DNA from: Crambe crambe
Taxonomy: Eukaryota; Porifera; Demospongiae; Poecilosclerida; Crambeidae
NCBI GenBank assembly: GCA_963924555.1
Contig: OZ004584.1
Coordinates: 5,889,001-5,953,000 of the forward strand
Direction of reading: 5' to 3'
Length of the DNA stretch: 64,000 nucleotides
Below, one piece after another: positions 21,802-35,985 of this stretch. The position numbers and the translations under genes are program-made. A model generated the notes under the pieces. The model ran no database searches and was not told where the DNA came from. It was given only the letters and a program-made list of their open reading frames with translations. Every line of letters begins with the position of its first letter. Position 1 is the first letter of the stretch.

Positions 21802-24800
21802 ATGTCTTCGTTAAAAGAAAACATTCACATTGAAACATTAGTATCGGCCTTGAAATCAGGTGATTTTAAGACGGTCTTACCGATATTATTATTGCAACAA
21901 AAATCATCATCAGAGCACACTTTTCCCAACAAATTCACACCTCTTCACTATGCCTGTCGTCACGGCAGACTGGATGTGGTTCAATCACTCATTACTAACT
22001 GCATTGGGTACACCATTGAGAGTAGAGATGCAGATGGTTGCACACCTTTACACACTGCAGCAAAGTACGGACACTTCGATATCGTAAAATATTTGATATC
22101 AAGGTTATCAATGTCCCTTACATCCATAAAAATTAGTACTAAATTATCATCAGCACTAACGTCTTTATTCCAAGGTAAATTAGCAGACCAGCATACAAAT
22201 TTAAATGGCAATACACCATTACATGCTGCCTGTATGGGTGGGCACTTGGATATAGTCAAGTTCCTTATCAATACTATTGGCTGTGATCCACTGAGCATTA
22301 ACATTGAAGGTCTACCCTGTCTCCACCTGGCAGCAGAGCATGTACACTTGAATGTGGTTGAATACTTATTGGAGGAGGTAGGGAGTGATGTAAACGTTGT
22401 GGATGTGCATGGGAGATCTCAAGCTTACCTTGCAGCTGGAGGAGGACATTTGCAAGTCCTCAAGTATCTCATTGAGACTAAGGGAGCAGATCCTCAATTC
22501 AAAACAACTGCAGAATGGAAAAGTGATGAGTTTCATATGGCACCAGGTAGGTCACTAGTACATACAGCAAGTCGTGAAGGGCACCTAAATGTGGTAGAAT
22601 ATTTACTAGGCAGTCACGATTGCAGTCCATCTTGTCAGGATGAGGAGCATGTTACTCCTCTTCATCTTGCCAGTCTACAGGGACACATGGACATTGTAGT
22701 TTACCTGATAGACACACATCACTGTGATCCATTGTGTCCAGATGAAGAAAAGATAACTCCATTGCACCGAGCTTCTTTAAATGGACACTTAAATGTGGTG
22801 CAATATTTAAATGCTATCCACAACTCAGATCCACTAGTGAAGGATACTTATGGTGACACACCACTTCACTATGCTACATTGCAAGGTAAACTAGATGTGG
22901 TCAAGCACTTTATTGAAGATATGAAATGTGATCCCAACACTAAAGGACGATGGGATAGGATTCCTCTTCATCATGCGAGTGAACAAGGACATCTAGATGT
23001 CGTGAAATACCTCGTAGAATCACATCACTGTGATCCATTGTGTCCAGGTGAGAAGAAGGAAACTCCATTGCACCAAGCCTCTTCCAACGGTCACTTAAAT
23101 GTGGTGCAATATTTAAATGCTATCCACAACTCAGATCCACTAGTGAAGAATACTTATGATAACACACCACTTCATGTTGCTGCATTGGAAGGTAAACTAG
23201 ATGTGGTCAAGCACTTTATTGAAGATATGAAATGTGATCCCAACACTAAAGGACAATGGGATAGGATTCCTCTTCATCATGCGAGTGAACAAGGACATCT
23301 AGATGTCGTGAAATACCTCGTAGAATCACATCACTGTGATCCATTGTGTCCAGATGAAAAGAAGCGAACTCCGTTGCACCAAGCCTCTTACGATGGACAC
23401 TTAAATGTGGTGCAATATTTAAATGCTATCCACAACTCAGATCCACTAGTGAAGAATACTTATGATAACACACCACTTCATGTTGCTGCATTGGAAGGTA
23501 AACTAGATGTGGTCAAGCACTTTATCGAAGATATGAAATGTGATCCCAACACTAAAGGACAATGCGATAGGATTCCTCTTCATGATGCGAGTGAACAAGG
23601 ACATCTAGATGTCGTGAAATACCTCGTAGAATCACATCACTGTGACCCATTGTGTCCAAATGAAGACAAGCTAACTCCATTGCACCAAGCCTCTTCCAAC
23701 GGACACTTTGATGTGGTGCAATACTTTACTGCTATCGACCACTTAGATCCACTAGTGAAGGATACTTATGGTAACACACCACTTCACTATGCTGCATTGC
23801 AAGGTAAACTAGATGTGGTCAAGCACTTTATTGAAGATATGAAATGTGATCCCAACACTAAAGGACAATGGGATAGGATTCCTCTTCATCATGCGAGTGA
23901 ACAAGGACATCTAGATGTCGTGAAATACCTCGTAGAATCACATCACTGTGATCCATTGTGTCCAGGTGAGAAGAAGGAAACTCCATTGCACCAAGCCTCT
24001 TCCAACGGTCACTTAAATGTGGTGCAATATTTAAATGCTATCCACAACTCAGATCCACTAGTGAAGAATACTTATGATAACACACCACTTCATGTTGCTG
24101 CATTGAAAGGTAAACTAGATGTGGTCAAGCACTTTATTGAAGATATGAAATGTGATCCCAACACTAAAGGACGATGGGATAGGATTCCTCTTCATCATGC
24201 GAGTGAACAAGGACATCTAGATGTCGTGAAATACCTCGTAGAATCACATCACTGTGATCCATTGTGTCCAGATAAAAAAAAGATAACTCCATTGCACCGA
24301 GCTTCTTTAAATGGACACTTAAATGTGGTGCAATATTTAAATGCTATCCACAACTCAGATCCACTAGTGAAGAATACTTATGATAACACACCACTTCATG
24401 TTGCTGCATTGGAAGGTAAACTAGATGTGGTCAAGCACTTTATTGAAGATATGAAATGTGATCCCAACACTAAAGGACAATGGGATAGGATTCCTCTTCA
24501 TCATGCAAGTGCACAAGGACATCTAGATGTTGTGAAATACCTTGTAGAATCACATCACTGTGATCCATTGTGTCCAGATGAAGACAAGCAAACTCCATTG
24601 CACCGAGCCTCTTCCAACGGTCACTTAAATGTGGTGCAATATTTAAATGCTATCCACAACTCAGATCCACTAGTGAAGGATACTGATGGTAACACACCAC
24701 TTCATGTTGCTGCATTGGAAGGTAAACTAGATGTGGTCAAGCACTTTATTGAAGATATGAAATGTGATCCCAACACTAAAGGACGATGGGATAGGATTCC

Positions 24801-27800
24801 TCTTCATCATGCAAGTGCACAAGGACATCTAGATGTCGTGAAATACCTTGTAGAATCACATCACTGTGATCCATTGTGTCCAGATGAAGACAAGGAAACT
24901 CCATTGCACCGAGCCTCTTCCAATGGTCACTTAAATGTGGTGCAATATTTAAATGCTATCCACAACTCAGATCCACTAGTGAAGGATACTGATGGTAACA
25001 CACCACTTCATGTTGCTGCATTGGAAGGTAAACTAGATGTGGTCAAGCACTTTATTGAAGATATGAAATGTGATCCCAACACTAAAGGACGATGGGATAG
25101 GATTCCTCTTCATCATGCAAGTGCACAAGGACATCTAGATGTCGTGAAATACCTTGTAGAATCACATCACTGTGATCCATTGTGTCCAGGTGAGAAGAAG
25201 CAAACTCCATTGCACCGAGCCTCTTCCAATGGTCACTTAAATGTGGTGCAATATTTAAATGCTATCCACAACTCAGATCCACTAGTGAAGAATACTTATG
25301 TTAACACACCACTTCATTTTGCTGCATTGGAAGGTAAACTAGATGTGGTCAAGCACTTTATTGAAGATATGAAATGTGATCCCAACACTAAAGGACAATG
25401 GGATAGGATTCCTCTTCATCATGCGAGTGAACAAGGACATCTAGATGTCGTGAAATACCTTGTAGAATCACATCACTGTGATCCATTGTGTCCAGATGAA
25501 GACAAGCTAACTCCATTGCACCGAGCCTCTTCCAACGGTCACTTAAATGTGGTGCAATATTTAAATGCTATCCACAACTCAGATCCACTAGTGAAGAATA
25601 CTTATGATAACACACCACTTCATGTTGCTGCATTGAAAGGTAAACTAGATGTGGTCAAGCACTTTATCGAAGATATGAAATGTGATCCCAACACTAAAGG
25701 ACAATGGGATAGGATTCCTCTTCATCATGCGAGTGAACAAGGACATCTAGATGTCGTGAAATACCTTGTAGAATCACATCACTGTGATCCATTGTGTCCA
25801 GATGAGAAGAAGAAAACTCCACTGCACCGAGCCTCTTCCAATGGTCACTTAAATGTGGTGCAATATTTAAATGCTATCCACAACTCAGATCCACTAGTGA
25901 AGGATACTGATGGTAACACACCACTTCATTTTGCTGCATTGGAAGGTAAACTAGATGTGGTCAAGCACTTTATTGAAGATATGAAATGTGATCCCAACAC
26001 TAAAGGACAATGGGATAGGATTCCTCTTCATCATGCAAGTGCACAAGGACATCTAGATGTCATGAAATACCTTGTAGAATCACATCACTGTGATCCATTG
26101 TGTCCAGATGAAGGCAAGCAAACTCCATTGCACCGAGCCTCTTACAATGGACACTTAAATGTGGTGCAATATTTAAATGCTATCCACAACTCAGATCCAC
26201 TAGTGAAGGATATTTATGGTCACACACCACTTTACTTTGCTGCATTGCAAGGTAAACTAGATGTGGTCAAGCACTTTATTGAAGATATGAAGTGTGATCC
26301 CAACACTAAAGGACAATGGGATAGGATTCCTCTTCATCATGCGAGTGAACAAGGACATCTAGATGTCGTGAAATACCTCGTAGAATCACATCACTGTGAT
26401 CCAAATTGTCCAGATGAAGACAAGCAAACTCCATTGTACCGAGCCTCTTCCAACGGTCACTTAAATGTGGTGCAATATTTAAATGCTATCCACAACTCAG
26501 ATCCACTAGTGAAGAATACTTATGGTGACACACCACTTCACTATGCTGCATCACGAGGTAAACTAGATGTGGTCAAGTACTTTATCGAAGATATGAAATG
26601 TGATCCCAACACTAAAGGACGATGGGATAGGATTCCTCTTCATCATGCGAGTGGACAAGGACATCTAGATATCGTGAAATACCTCGTAGAATCACATCAC
26701 TGCGATCCATTGTGTCCAGATGAAGACAAGGAAACTCCATTGCACCGAGCCTCTTCCAACGGACAATTTGATGTGGTGAGATATTTTATTGCTATCCACC
26801 ACTCAGATCCACTAGTGAAGAGTGATAATGGAGAAACTCCTTTCCTTTGTGCAATAAAAAGAGGACACCTTGAAATTATTAAACACCTCATGACTCATTG
26901 CAGATTGGATCCATATATGCAGCCTGACCGAAAGACTCTTCTAAAAATGAAGTCTCCAGAAATTCAGAAGATTTTTAATGAATATGCTGATCCTCTTCAT
27001 GAAGCTGCCATAATTGGAGATATGAAGAATATCACTTTTTACATTGAGAGGAAAAAGTGGAGTCCACTACTGCAGGACAGACATGGAAATAATTTACTCC
27101 ACAATGCAGCAAAGTACGGTCAATTGGAAGTGGTCAAGTACTTAACTGGGAGTGGGCAAGAAAATGCGGAACAGGAAAATTCTCGAGTTTCGTGTGATCC
27201 ATCTATAAAGAATAAGTGTGGCCTAACAGCACGACAAATAGCATCACAGAGTGGTCATAAACATGTGGAGTCTTATTTTCTTCGTGCTACAACAAGTCTA
27301 ACTATTTCCAAAAAGTATGCTTTGTCACCTTCTATCTGCATATTGGTGATGGGCAATTCTGGGTCAGGAAAATCCACTTTAGTCAAAGCTTTGAGCAAAG
27401 AAAAAAGTCTTATTGGAAAAATCAAAAAGGTGAAAGGAGTTGTACCATTAACAGCTGGTATCATACCCACTACCCTCCAGAGTAAAGTGTTTGGAAGTGT
27501 CAGCATTTACGACTTTGCTGGACACGAAGAATACTATGCAAGTCATGAAATAATCCTTCAGCAAGCCACTCAGCCACTCGTTCTTATAGCAATTGATATT
27601 TCACTACCTGCAGCAGATATAGAGAAACAGATGTTATACTGGCTTTCCATATTATCCAATGCAGCTTCTATCAAGAAACATAAAACAGTCCACTTGATAG
27701 TTGTGGGTAGTCATGCAGATCAAGTCACTAGTGAAACAAATAACAGTATACAACAGATTATGACTTCTGCTTTTGTAACATGTGAGAGCATAAAGTATCA

Positions 27801-30765
27801 TGGATCTATTTTCTGTGATTGTCGATATTCAGGATCTAGTGACATGAATGAACTGCGACAAAAGTTGAACAGTGTTCGCATGTCTATACGTCAGCGTATC
27901 ACACGTACTGAGAGTGATTACTCTAACAGGTTATGTGCATCTTTAATGTACTACTTGCAAGAAAGTGTGTCTGATCAAGATCCAACAATCACTGTAAGAG
28001 AGTTGTGTAACCTGATTAAGGGATTGAGGAGTCCAGGTCCAACTTTAGTTCAACTTGCTGATCTGAATTTATTGATTGGTACTTGTGAAACTCTATGCTC
28101 AAATGGACATCTTATCTTCTTGCCACATGAAAAAAACATAAAGAAAAGTGTATTAGTGTTGAATCAAGACATCATGCTTTCCAAGGTCCATGCAAGCCTC
28201 AAGTCGATAAAGCAAAACATAACGAATGAAATAGGAATGTTGGAAGCATCTAAACTTAAAGATATTTTATCTAAATCTTTGAAAAATGCTCTATTACCAG
28301 ATTTAGCCATCAAATATCTGATTTTCACTCAATTTTGTACTGAAGTACCTCCTGATCATCTTCTATCTGCTCCAGAAAATCTCATGAAATCTGTTCATTA
28401 CTTTTTCCCTAATCTTGTTCTCAGTGAAAAGCCTTCAGATCTGTTTGTCACTACTGAAGAGAATCACTCACACCTGTACACCTTGTATCTGAAATGCTCC
28501 GATGCCCACCAGTTCTTTACTCCAAGGTTTTTCCACACCTTATTCATTCAACTTATCAAATGTGAGAGTGGCAGAGAGCAAGCTAAATACATCATTTGGA
28601 AAAATGGTATCTTGTTGGTTCACAGCAATGCAACAAGGTGTGTGATAGAAGTGATAGACCAGACTACAATGCTGTGCCTTACCATGCAATGTATGAGTGG
28701 ATCTGAATTCCACTTAGTGCAGCAACGATCACTGCTGATCTCCCTCGTCAAGTCTTTGAAGAATAAGCTCTGTCCTTCACTTGAGCTGAATGAGCTATTT
28801 ACTCGTCCTCAAATGTCATATCCTCCTGACCTCAGAGTGAGCATACCATTAGCCGATGTAGCTAAATCAGTCTTAACCAGTAGCAAAGCAGTGGTAATTA
28901 AAGACAGAACAAGCCTGCAGCATATCTTGCTATCTGATCTCCTTTACTTTGATTCCTTTCATAAAATACAAGAATCTGTCCTTCAGGAACTCTATGCAAA
29001 TAGCTCTTCACTTGTGAATGTTCCTGACATCACGATAGAAAAAGTACGCAAAGCAATCAAAGAATGTGATTACTTGGCCGAGGCACTTCAAAACGAGACA
29101 GAACATTTCAAAATCACTTACAGCAAACTCCATGAAGAGTTGGCCAAATTCTCCATATTTGCTGATAGGAATCTTTATGTAAGACAAAAGTTCATGCAGA
29201 ACTTTCATAATTATGTAGTTACTGATATGTAATTCATTTTCTATTCAGGAGTCTGCTGGTGTTGAAGTACCAAAATTAGCCACTAATAAGAAATCTCAAC
29301 TTACTACTACTCAGGAATCAGCTGGTATTGAAATGTCAAAGTTGACCACTACTCAAGAGATCTTAAGTCATCTAATCAAATGTGGTGAGCATTATTATAC
29401 GTATATAATTAGTACAGGATTTAACTACATATAATGCACATTTTATATAGATCCTTTGGATATAAGGGATCTCTATATTGTCAATGCTAGACTATCGAAG
29501 GTCATTAACAAGTGGAAAGAGTTTGGGATGGCTCTGGGTTTGAATACCCACACTTTAGAAGCGATAAAAAGTAACAATCTTCATGGAGTTAAACATTGCC
29601 TGACTGAAGCATTGGCAGCTTGGTTAAATGGAGAAGATAGGCCACAAGACTCACCTCCTCCGAACTGGAAGGAAGTGGTTGATGCTCTCAAATCTCCAAC
29701 TGTGAATTTACAAGCTCATGCTACTCAACTAGCACAACAATTGACAGGTAGATGTACATACATGACACATGGTTATCTACATGTAAGGGCTTGGTATTGT
29801 AGTTATGTACATATGTAGCTAAATGTCTTCACAGGGTTTCATCTAAAGTGGGTGGGGGTGGTGGGAGGGGAGGCACAGAGGAAGCTTAATTAATTTCCCC
29901 CCTTTGAAAGAATATTTAGTACATGAATACGATTGTTAAACATAAGTCTTCTTGTCTCTCCATGCAATGGTTAGAGATTTTTTGATTATCAGGCCCCCTC
30001 CCTCCCCTCCCTCCTTCCTCCTCACACCCCTCCCTCCCCCCTCCTTCCTCCTCACCCCTTCCCCCCTCCCTCCCCTCCCTCCTTCCTCCTCACACCCCTC
30101 CCTCCCCCCTCCTTCCTCCTCACACCCCTCCCTCCCCCCTCCTTCCTCCTCACACCCCTCCCTCCCCTCCCCTTCCTCCTCACCCCCTCCTCCTTCCTCC
30201 TCATCCCCTCCTCCTTCCTCCTCACCCCTTCCATCCCCCCTTCCTCCCCCTATGGCAACTTCCACCCCAATTCAAAAATCCTTATAATACAAGAATTTAT
30301 GCACAAATATAGATGTTCGTGATGAATCACTGAAAAAACAGGAATCGTTTGACTCAGTGGATGATAGGACCTTGGGTATGTAATATCCATTGAAGATTGA
30401 TATTGATACTACTACTATTGGTTTGATATTATGTAGGCACTGAATCAGTTGCTGTCATGAAAAGATCTGTCCACTCCTTGAATCATAAGTGGTTCCACCT
30501 TGGTCTCTCCCTCGGCCTCAGCTACTCCACTCTCAAGAGCATTGAGGCCTCCCATCACTACGATATTGGAGATCATATGACTGACATGCTCCAAAAATGG
30601 CTTGAGGGAGTGGACGAGGAGATAGCCAAGGAGTTCAGGGGTCCTCCCAGCTGGAGGTGTCTGGCACTTGCCCTGGACTGTCCTCTGGTGCGTGAACACC
30701 AAGTGGCACTCAACATCAAGAGTGAACATGAAATCCCTGAAATTCACCTTTTAACTATACAGTAG
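21802..30765 (+). CDS. ANK2: longest ankyrin array-Roc GTPase-COR-like-Death-Death protein
   Basis: Predicted exons are 21802-29178, 29249-29384, 29451-29747, 30313-30375 and 30437-30765, all GT-AG and in phase, giving 2733 residues. The first exon of 7377 bases holds about 51 ankyrin repeats, including 13 copies of the 102-residue triple repeat, then the Roc GTPase (GNSGSGKST, DFAGHEEYY, SHAD) and the COR-like region. Exons 3 and 5 encode two death domains; exon 4 is a symmetric 21-codon linker. The 66- and 70-base introns are typical of compact sponge genes. It is very close to ANK1; the main difference is the repeat number. One extra T near the end shifts the last codons, so the protein ends four residues later than ANK1. 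Probable role: a large cytosolic recognition and signalling protein, by analogy with DAPK and other Roco proteins. Confidence 0.85.
22828..26805 (+). repeat. ANK2 higher-order repeat: 13 copies of 306 bp
   Basis: The block GATCCACTAGTGAAG recurs every 306 bases from 22828 to 26806 (3978 = 13 x 306) without an indel. Codon differences cluster at the tips and helix starts of the ankyrin repeats. Confidence 0.9.
29994..30250. repeat. Intronic pyrimidine tract in ANK2
   Basis: This C/T-rich minisatellite (CCTCCCTCCTTCCTCCTCAC modules) sits at the same intron position as in ANK1 but with a different module order and length. The G15 run of ANK1 is replaced by a shorter G-rich stretch near 29850-29875. 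Confidence 0.8.
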
Positions 30766-31607
30766 CCAGTTTTATACCAGTGCATCATGATTAGTTTTTC
30801 TTGATTTGTTTATCACGATAGTCCTTTTCATTAATTCTCAATTTGTACGATCAAAAGACAAATCGACTTATTGACTTGAATGTAATAATCCTTAGCTACA
30901 GTACATGCATGACTGTCACTATTGTAAAGTACATGTAACATGTACATTACTGCTGGAGCCCAAGGTTCTGTGGAATGTGACCATGACCTGAGTTCTTCAC
31001 TTCATCAGAAAGAAGAAAATCAGTTGTGAGTGAGAGTGTGGAGGTACTTTGTTAGGACCAGGACTGGAGTCAAAGGGTACACATGCATGTCATGTCATGT
31101 CATGTCATGTCATGGTACAGTGGAAGATAATGACACTCCTAAAGAGGACAATCCTCTCAACTGAAAGCATCTTTGTACACTCTAGCTACATAAAGAGGAA
31201 GGACTATCTTTCTACAAAGGACAAAAGGCTGGGTCCCAAGTGTGTCTATTAGCTATTCAGAGGTCATTACACTGCTTTACTTGAGATATATCTGCTTGCA
31301 TCCCTCACCCATTAAGGTCTGTCTGCCAATGTCTGTATTATTCATGTTATGTAGAGCTGCAGTGTATGCATGTGCTTGCAAAAGAGCTAATCTTATATTT
31401 TATCCAGTTTGAGTTTGTATAGCTATGAATTAAGATAATAAAGTTAGCAAGAAATGTGATGGCCAAGCTATTTTATAGCATTATTGAATTCAGCTAGCTA
31501 AACGTGCCAGACTGAGAATTGAGGGTAACAGCTACTGCCTTTCCTTCAATGATTATACTGGGGATAATAGCACTCCAAAATAAAATGAAGTGATGTGTGG
31601 TTCTTTC
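30766..31607. repeat. Spacer after ANK2, copy of the spacer after ANK1
   Basis: It matches 15031-15879 closely, including the CATGT microsatellite (about 31088-31114). No gene is supported. Confidence 0.6.
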
Positions 31608-32035
31608 ACAATACCTCATATAAACAACCTACGTAGCACAATAATTAACCTCTGCATGAGCAATGTGCTGGTCATTCTCTTTTGCAAATTTCTGAATTTT
31701 GAAGATCCTTCAAAAGCTCATAAGTTCATGACTGGAAAGTTGATGCCAGAATTAGCTTCTTCTCTTGTTGCGAGTTGGATCTCTTTCTACTATGCTCAAA
31801 TGCAGGAATTCTCACCCGACAACAATGCTGCATGCAATGGAGACTGGAGCAACAATCAATGGCAACATTAGCTAAGTGCTCAGTAGGCATGCACACTCCT
31901 ACGTAGCTGATGAAAACACATTATTAGGGGAGTGAGTATCATAGGGAACACTTTTGATTCTGCTCTGACAACATACCTGCCCATACTGGGAGTGTCAATT
32001 TCCCCATCAAATGGTTTTCCTTTAAAGAAACAGTT
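31608..32035 (+). pseudogene. Internally deleted relic of gene A (unit 3)
   Basis: It has the same structure and the same internal deletion as the relic at 15880-16315, so the deletion predates the duplication of the units. Confidence 0.65.
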
Positions 32036-32611
32036 TTTCCCCCTGTTTTTTTTTTCGAATAGGAAAACATACATTATTGGAAGTGTATTTTTTAAATAGT
32101 GAGAATGGTAGTGGTGGTTCACTTGTGGTTACTACTCTTTTGCATGTGAGCAGTCAATGAATCTTATTATCTGACACGCCCTTTTAGAAAAGCCGCTAGA
32201 GAAGCAGGTATGTTGATAGTTGATACTTCTTGTAAGTAGCTAACAGCAACTGTAACTGTATAACTATTGTCTATCAAGTGCTAAAATAAAACAAAATTAA
32301 TAATGTTTAAGGTAAGAGAGTGTGTCAGCACTAGGGCTCATTTGTAGATTGCCATAGCTACATAGCTAGTATGTAACAGTATTAGCTACTATAGAGTCTA
32401 TTGCATTCACTTGTTCCCTAGGAGTAGCTGAAATTATAAGTTTCATGGTATGGAACGAAGGAATAGAGCCTTATTCAGTGCGCAATCAGGAACAGAATAT
32501 GTAGTTATAAGGTGACCCTTTTTTGGTCCAATAATGTAGCGAATGATTCAGGGATGAGTACATGCAGACTATCTACAAAGCTATAGCTACAATAAAAGAT
32601 AGGATACCATG
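32036..32611. repeat. Copy of the flank-repeat spacer with a private deletion
   Basis: It matches 16316-16884. At about 32611 it jumps to the counterpart of 17384, so about 500 bases present in units 2 and 4 are missing here. No gene is seen. Confidence 0.55.
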
Positions 32612-32915
32612 TGTGATAAAGTTATTTAGAAGAATGCGGAGCACTGGACAAAATACCATTAAGTATGCCAGAGTTGACCCATGATAATGCCTCTTCCTAA
32701 TAGTCTATAGTTCGTCTCCAAAATACGTAAATCAGTTAAGAAGTTCTTTCGCAATACCTCTAGCACATGTAGACGATTGTCTCTATAAGCAATCCAGCAC
32801 TATTCGCCTCAGCACAATCTACGATTCTAAATTTATGAATTAGCTATAATAACTAAGATTCTGCAAAAGCTCAGTGTTAGCTAGTACAGTCATGACTAAA
32901 AGGTCAATGCAAGGT
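32612..32915 (+). pseudogene. Shortened gene A promoter/first-codon relic (unit 3)
   Basis: It matches 17384-17685 and ends in the same truncated signal-peptide start (CATGACTAAAAGGTCAATGC). Confidence 0.55.
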
Positions 32916-33449
32916 CCAGAATTTTTTGTCAATTAAGAATACATAAGAAATCATCAAGATTTAACAACTCCAAGTGCTAAGTGATCACAAACTATGTAGC
33001 TACACTTTGATAGCTGGATGTTGATAATAATAGATACACAACCATTATGTACCTAACAGTATTACTCTCGCATTCACTTGTTCTCTGGCATATGAATATA
33101 AAGCCTTACATTATTATAGCAAGCAGTCTATAGGGGACAAGTAAACGTACAATAGATAAGATACCTTAATAGTTGTTTTTATAGTTGATACAATATATCT
33201 TCAGGCCAAGGAGTCGAATTAGTCATTAATTATCCAATTATCCAGGCCAAGGAGTCGAATTTAGTTATTAATTATCCAATCCTACTAGCTGTAACTAGAG
33301 AATGTGTTGTTACTGTCTCATGATCACTATAATAATGCTGATCATTGCCAATGGTTAAAATGCACTGTGCTGATATTATTGATTACTGCACAGTGCTACC
33401 CTGTGTGTGTGTGCATATGTATTTCCAAGAGACATCTTTCGAGTAAACT
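32916..33449. repeat. Intergenic stretch, copy of 17686-18231
   Basis: It is nearly identical to the unit 2 stretch. I see no gene in it. Confidence 0.5.
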
Positions 33450-35874
33450 CATTATCAGAGAGAGTGGTATCTCTCTCTATGTAGGGATGACGCAGATGCT
33501 GCATAAATTATACACTAATACAAAAGTGAAATTCTAGTAGCTATCATGAGAGTGCTACCAACTAAAGCCTATACTACGAAGTGCAGACCAAGTTACAGGA
33601 CCGGGGATAAGGTTTGCAACATGAAAAATCGATATCCTAGTTTTGCATAACTTTAAGTAGCTAGAGGGGATTGAAGCTTAAACAGCCGCACCTTCAAATC
33701 TTGGGTTTGTGGTTGCTTACTAGCATGTGAGCATCACTGCAATCATCTTTATGGGCAGTTTTATGAATCTGAGACTAATACAAAAGTGAAATTCTAGTTC
33801 CCCCACTTAGACCTAATAAAAGCTACTGTGAATGATTATCCAGCCTACTACAATGTGCAGACCAACAGGGAGCTTACTGTTTCATCAGAAATACGACAAG
33901 CAGGTAAATCTCTCTTCTCTATTGTTGTTATTCTTCTTCTTAGACAACCATATTATCTCTCGAACCACTCAAGCTACAGCTATGATTTCTGGATAAATCC
34001 ACTCCAAATTCTACCAGCTACGATCTTTTGTACTCGTTGATCCTCGAAAGAGTCGATGAAAAAGGAGACACTACGGAGCACAGCACTCGACTAATTCAAT
34101 TAGTGGAAGCATAGATATAAGAGGTTTTACGGGATTGGAAACGCCCAATGAACTGCACAACCGAGGCGCGTTGACAGATGCGCACGCGCATGCAGCATTA
34201 ATTATATTAATGGCCGTGAAAGGAGATCAATATTCACTCCTTTCAAGGCAGTTAAAGTGATGTTCTGCCCCTACAGCTCACAGAATAGTACAAGTAAGCT
34301 AAGGGGAAGGTATTGAAGAAGTGAAGAGTCAGAGAGTTGAAGTTGGAGAGTCTGAGGAAGGAAGTTATTAATTATTCATAACTTTTTCCCTTGTAATTAT
34401 AACTATGAGTACCTATCATTGCTCATTATACATTAATTTTATGTGATTGATTTGAAAGAAAGGCCAGAATGACTTTTGGTATTAAAATTAGACATAAATT
34501 CATCATTATTATAGCTAGATAATTTTGCCCCAAAGTTATCCGCCAGTTTCTGCTCAGTTCTCCCTCATCAACATTATTGCAATACTTCCAGCTTTTGGCT
34601 GTTGGGTTTTGACACCATCCACCTCAAGAATTCGGCTCAGTCAGCTGTCCTGTGGACCCTATGGATATTAGGGGGGAAATATAGTAAGCTTGCCATCTCC
34701 ATAGGATGACTATTGTATAGAAAACGAATGCACCAATTCCATTTACTGTTCTATCCTTTCCCTGAAACTACTAATACAGTTTCAATATTGTTAATCTATT
34801 TCTTGGGAGAGGGATTACAGTTTTAACACCACTTGCAAATGCTAGAGACAATATATGTCAGCTAATACAAAAACCAACATTACTATTCCATGTAGCTAAA
34901 GTTTACATGCCTTTTGATCAGAAAATGGGCAACAGCAATTGATTCCATCAAGCGTGAGAGGGATTACAGTCCCATTAACCACTACAGTAGTATTTGTAGG
35001 AATAAACTTGAAAATCTGAGCTGAAATTTATTTCATACAGTAAATCTATGCCCTAGTGTATTATAGTATTATTGGCATAAGTCTTACCTCACGGATCTTG
35101 TCAGAACAGCAACTTTGACAAAAGTGCTATGTCATTCAGCTGTCAACGCGCCTCGGTTGTTAGTTGCTAACGAGAGCACGTGATCCGTTTCCAATCCCGT
35201 AAACCTCTTATATCTATGGTGGAAGTCATCTTTTCGATAATACGCATGCGCATGTATTTGATATCCAATTATTCGAAATTATAATATTACTCAGCCGTCT
35301 CGAGCTAGCTAGCTAGCTCTGCGCGCGCTAGATAACTACCGTCAGTACTGTATCAACTCGGGGATTTAGATTCACCAATCCATCTACCGGTAGACTCTAT
35401 TTCAGCAATCTTCAACCTCCAACACAACACCTTGACTCGTTGATTGGGCTTGGAGAACTATTCTTCTTTCATCTGTCCCTGCATACACAGAAGAATGAAC
35501 TCTATACATAGCTAAAACCATATAAAAAGAGAGGAAAAAAGACCAGGAACAAGTAAGGGAAAAAGCATTTTGTGAAATGAAAAAAAGACGTAGGGATGAC
35601 CACTGCTCAAAAAAGTAAGGAAACAAGAAGGATGGAAATGGGATCAATCTTTATTCTACATATCCAGCCAACAATCCCTACATATGCGTTGGGTAGCTTC
35701 AAATATAGTGCAGTAATGTACGTATATGTAGGGATTGTTGGCTGGATATACAGAACAAAGATTGATCCCATTTCCATCCTTCTTGTTTCCTTACTTTTTT
35801 GAGCAGTGGTCATCCCTACATCTTTTTTCATTTCACGAAATGCTTTTTCCCTTACTTGTAGCTATGTAGCTATC
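33450..35874. mobile_element. Diverged foldback-type element, split by a TIR element (unit 3)
   Basis: The two parts, 33450-34109 and 35219-35874, together match 18232-19517. The end hairpin arms are about 35550-35690 and 35726-35860. The interruption is the element at 34110-35218. Confidence 0.6.
34110..35218. mobile_element. Non-autonomous TIR transposon (MITE-like), 1109 bp, with 7-bp target duplication
   Basis: The left end CATAGATATAAGAGGTTTTA and the right end ACCTCTTATATCTATG form an inverted repeat of about 33 bp with one extra T on the left. A second inverted pair lies inside: CAACCGAGGCGCGTTGACAG at 34158-34177 and its complement at 35140-35159. GTGGAAG flanks both sides (34103-34109 and 35219-35225) and is present once at the empty site in unit 2 (near 18879). 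No transposase ORF is present. The superfamily is undecided; hAT-like or another class with 7-8-bp duplications is possible. Confidence 0.85.
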
Positions 35875-35892
35875 TGCTGATTTCAATTTGAT

Positions 35893-35985
35893 TGTGCCCC
35901 CACTGGGAGTGGAAACACCCGATGGACAAGTGGATTTCCTTAAAGAAACAGTTTCTAAAAGTTGGAATGTTAATGGAATAGGAAC
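35893..35985 (+). pseudogene. 3' end fragment of gene A (unit 3)
   Basis: It has the same CACTGGGAGTGGAAACACC to GATTTCC segment and 3' flank as 19543-19640. Confidence 0.6.
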
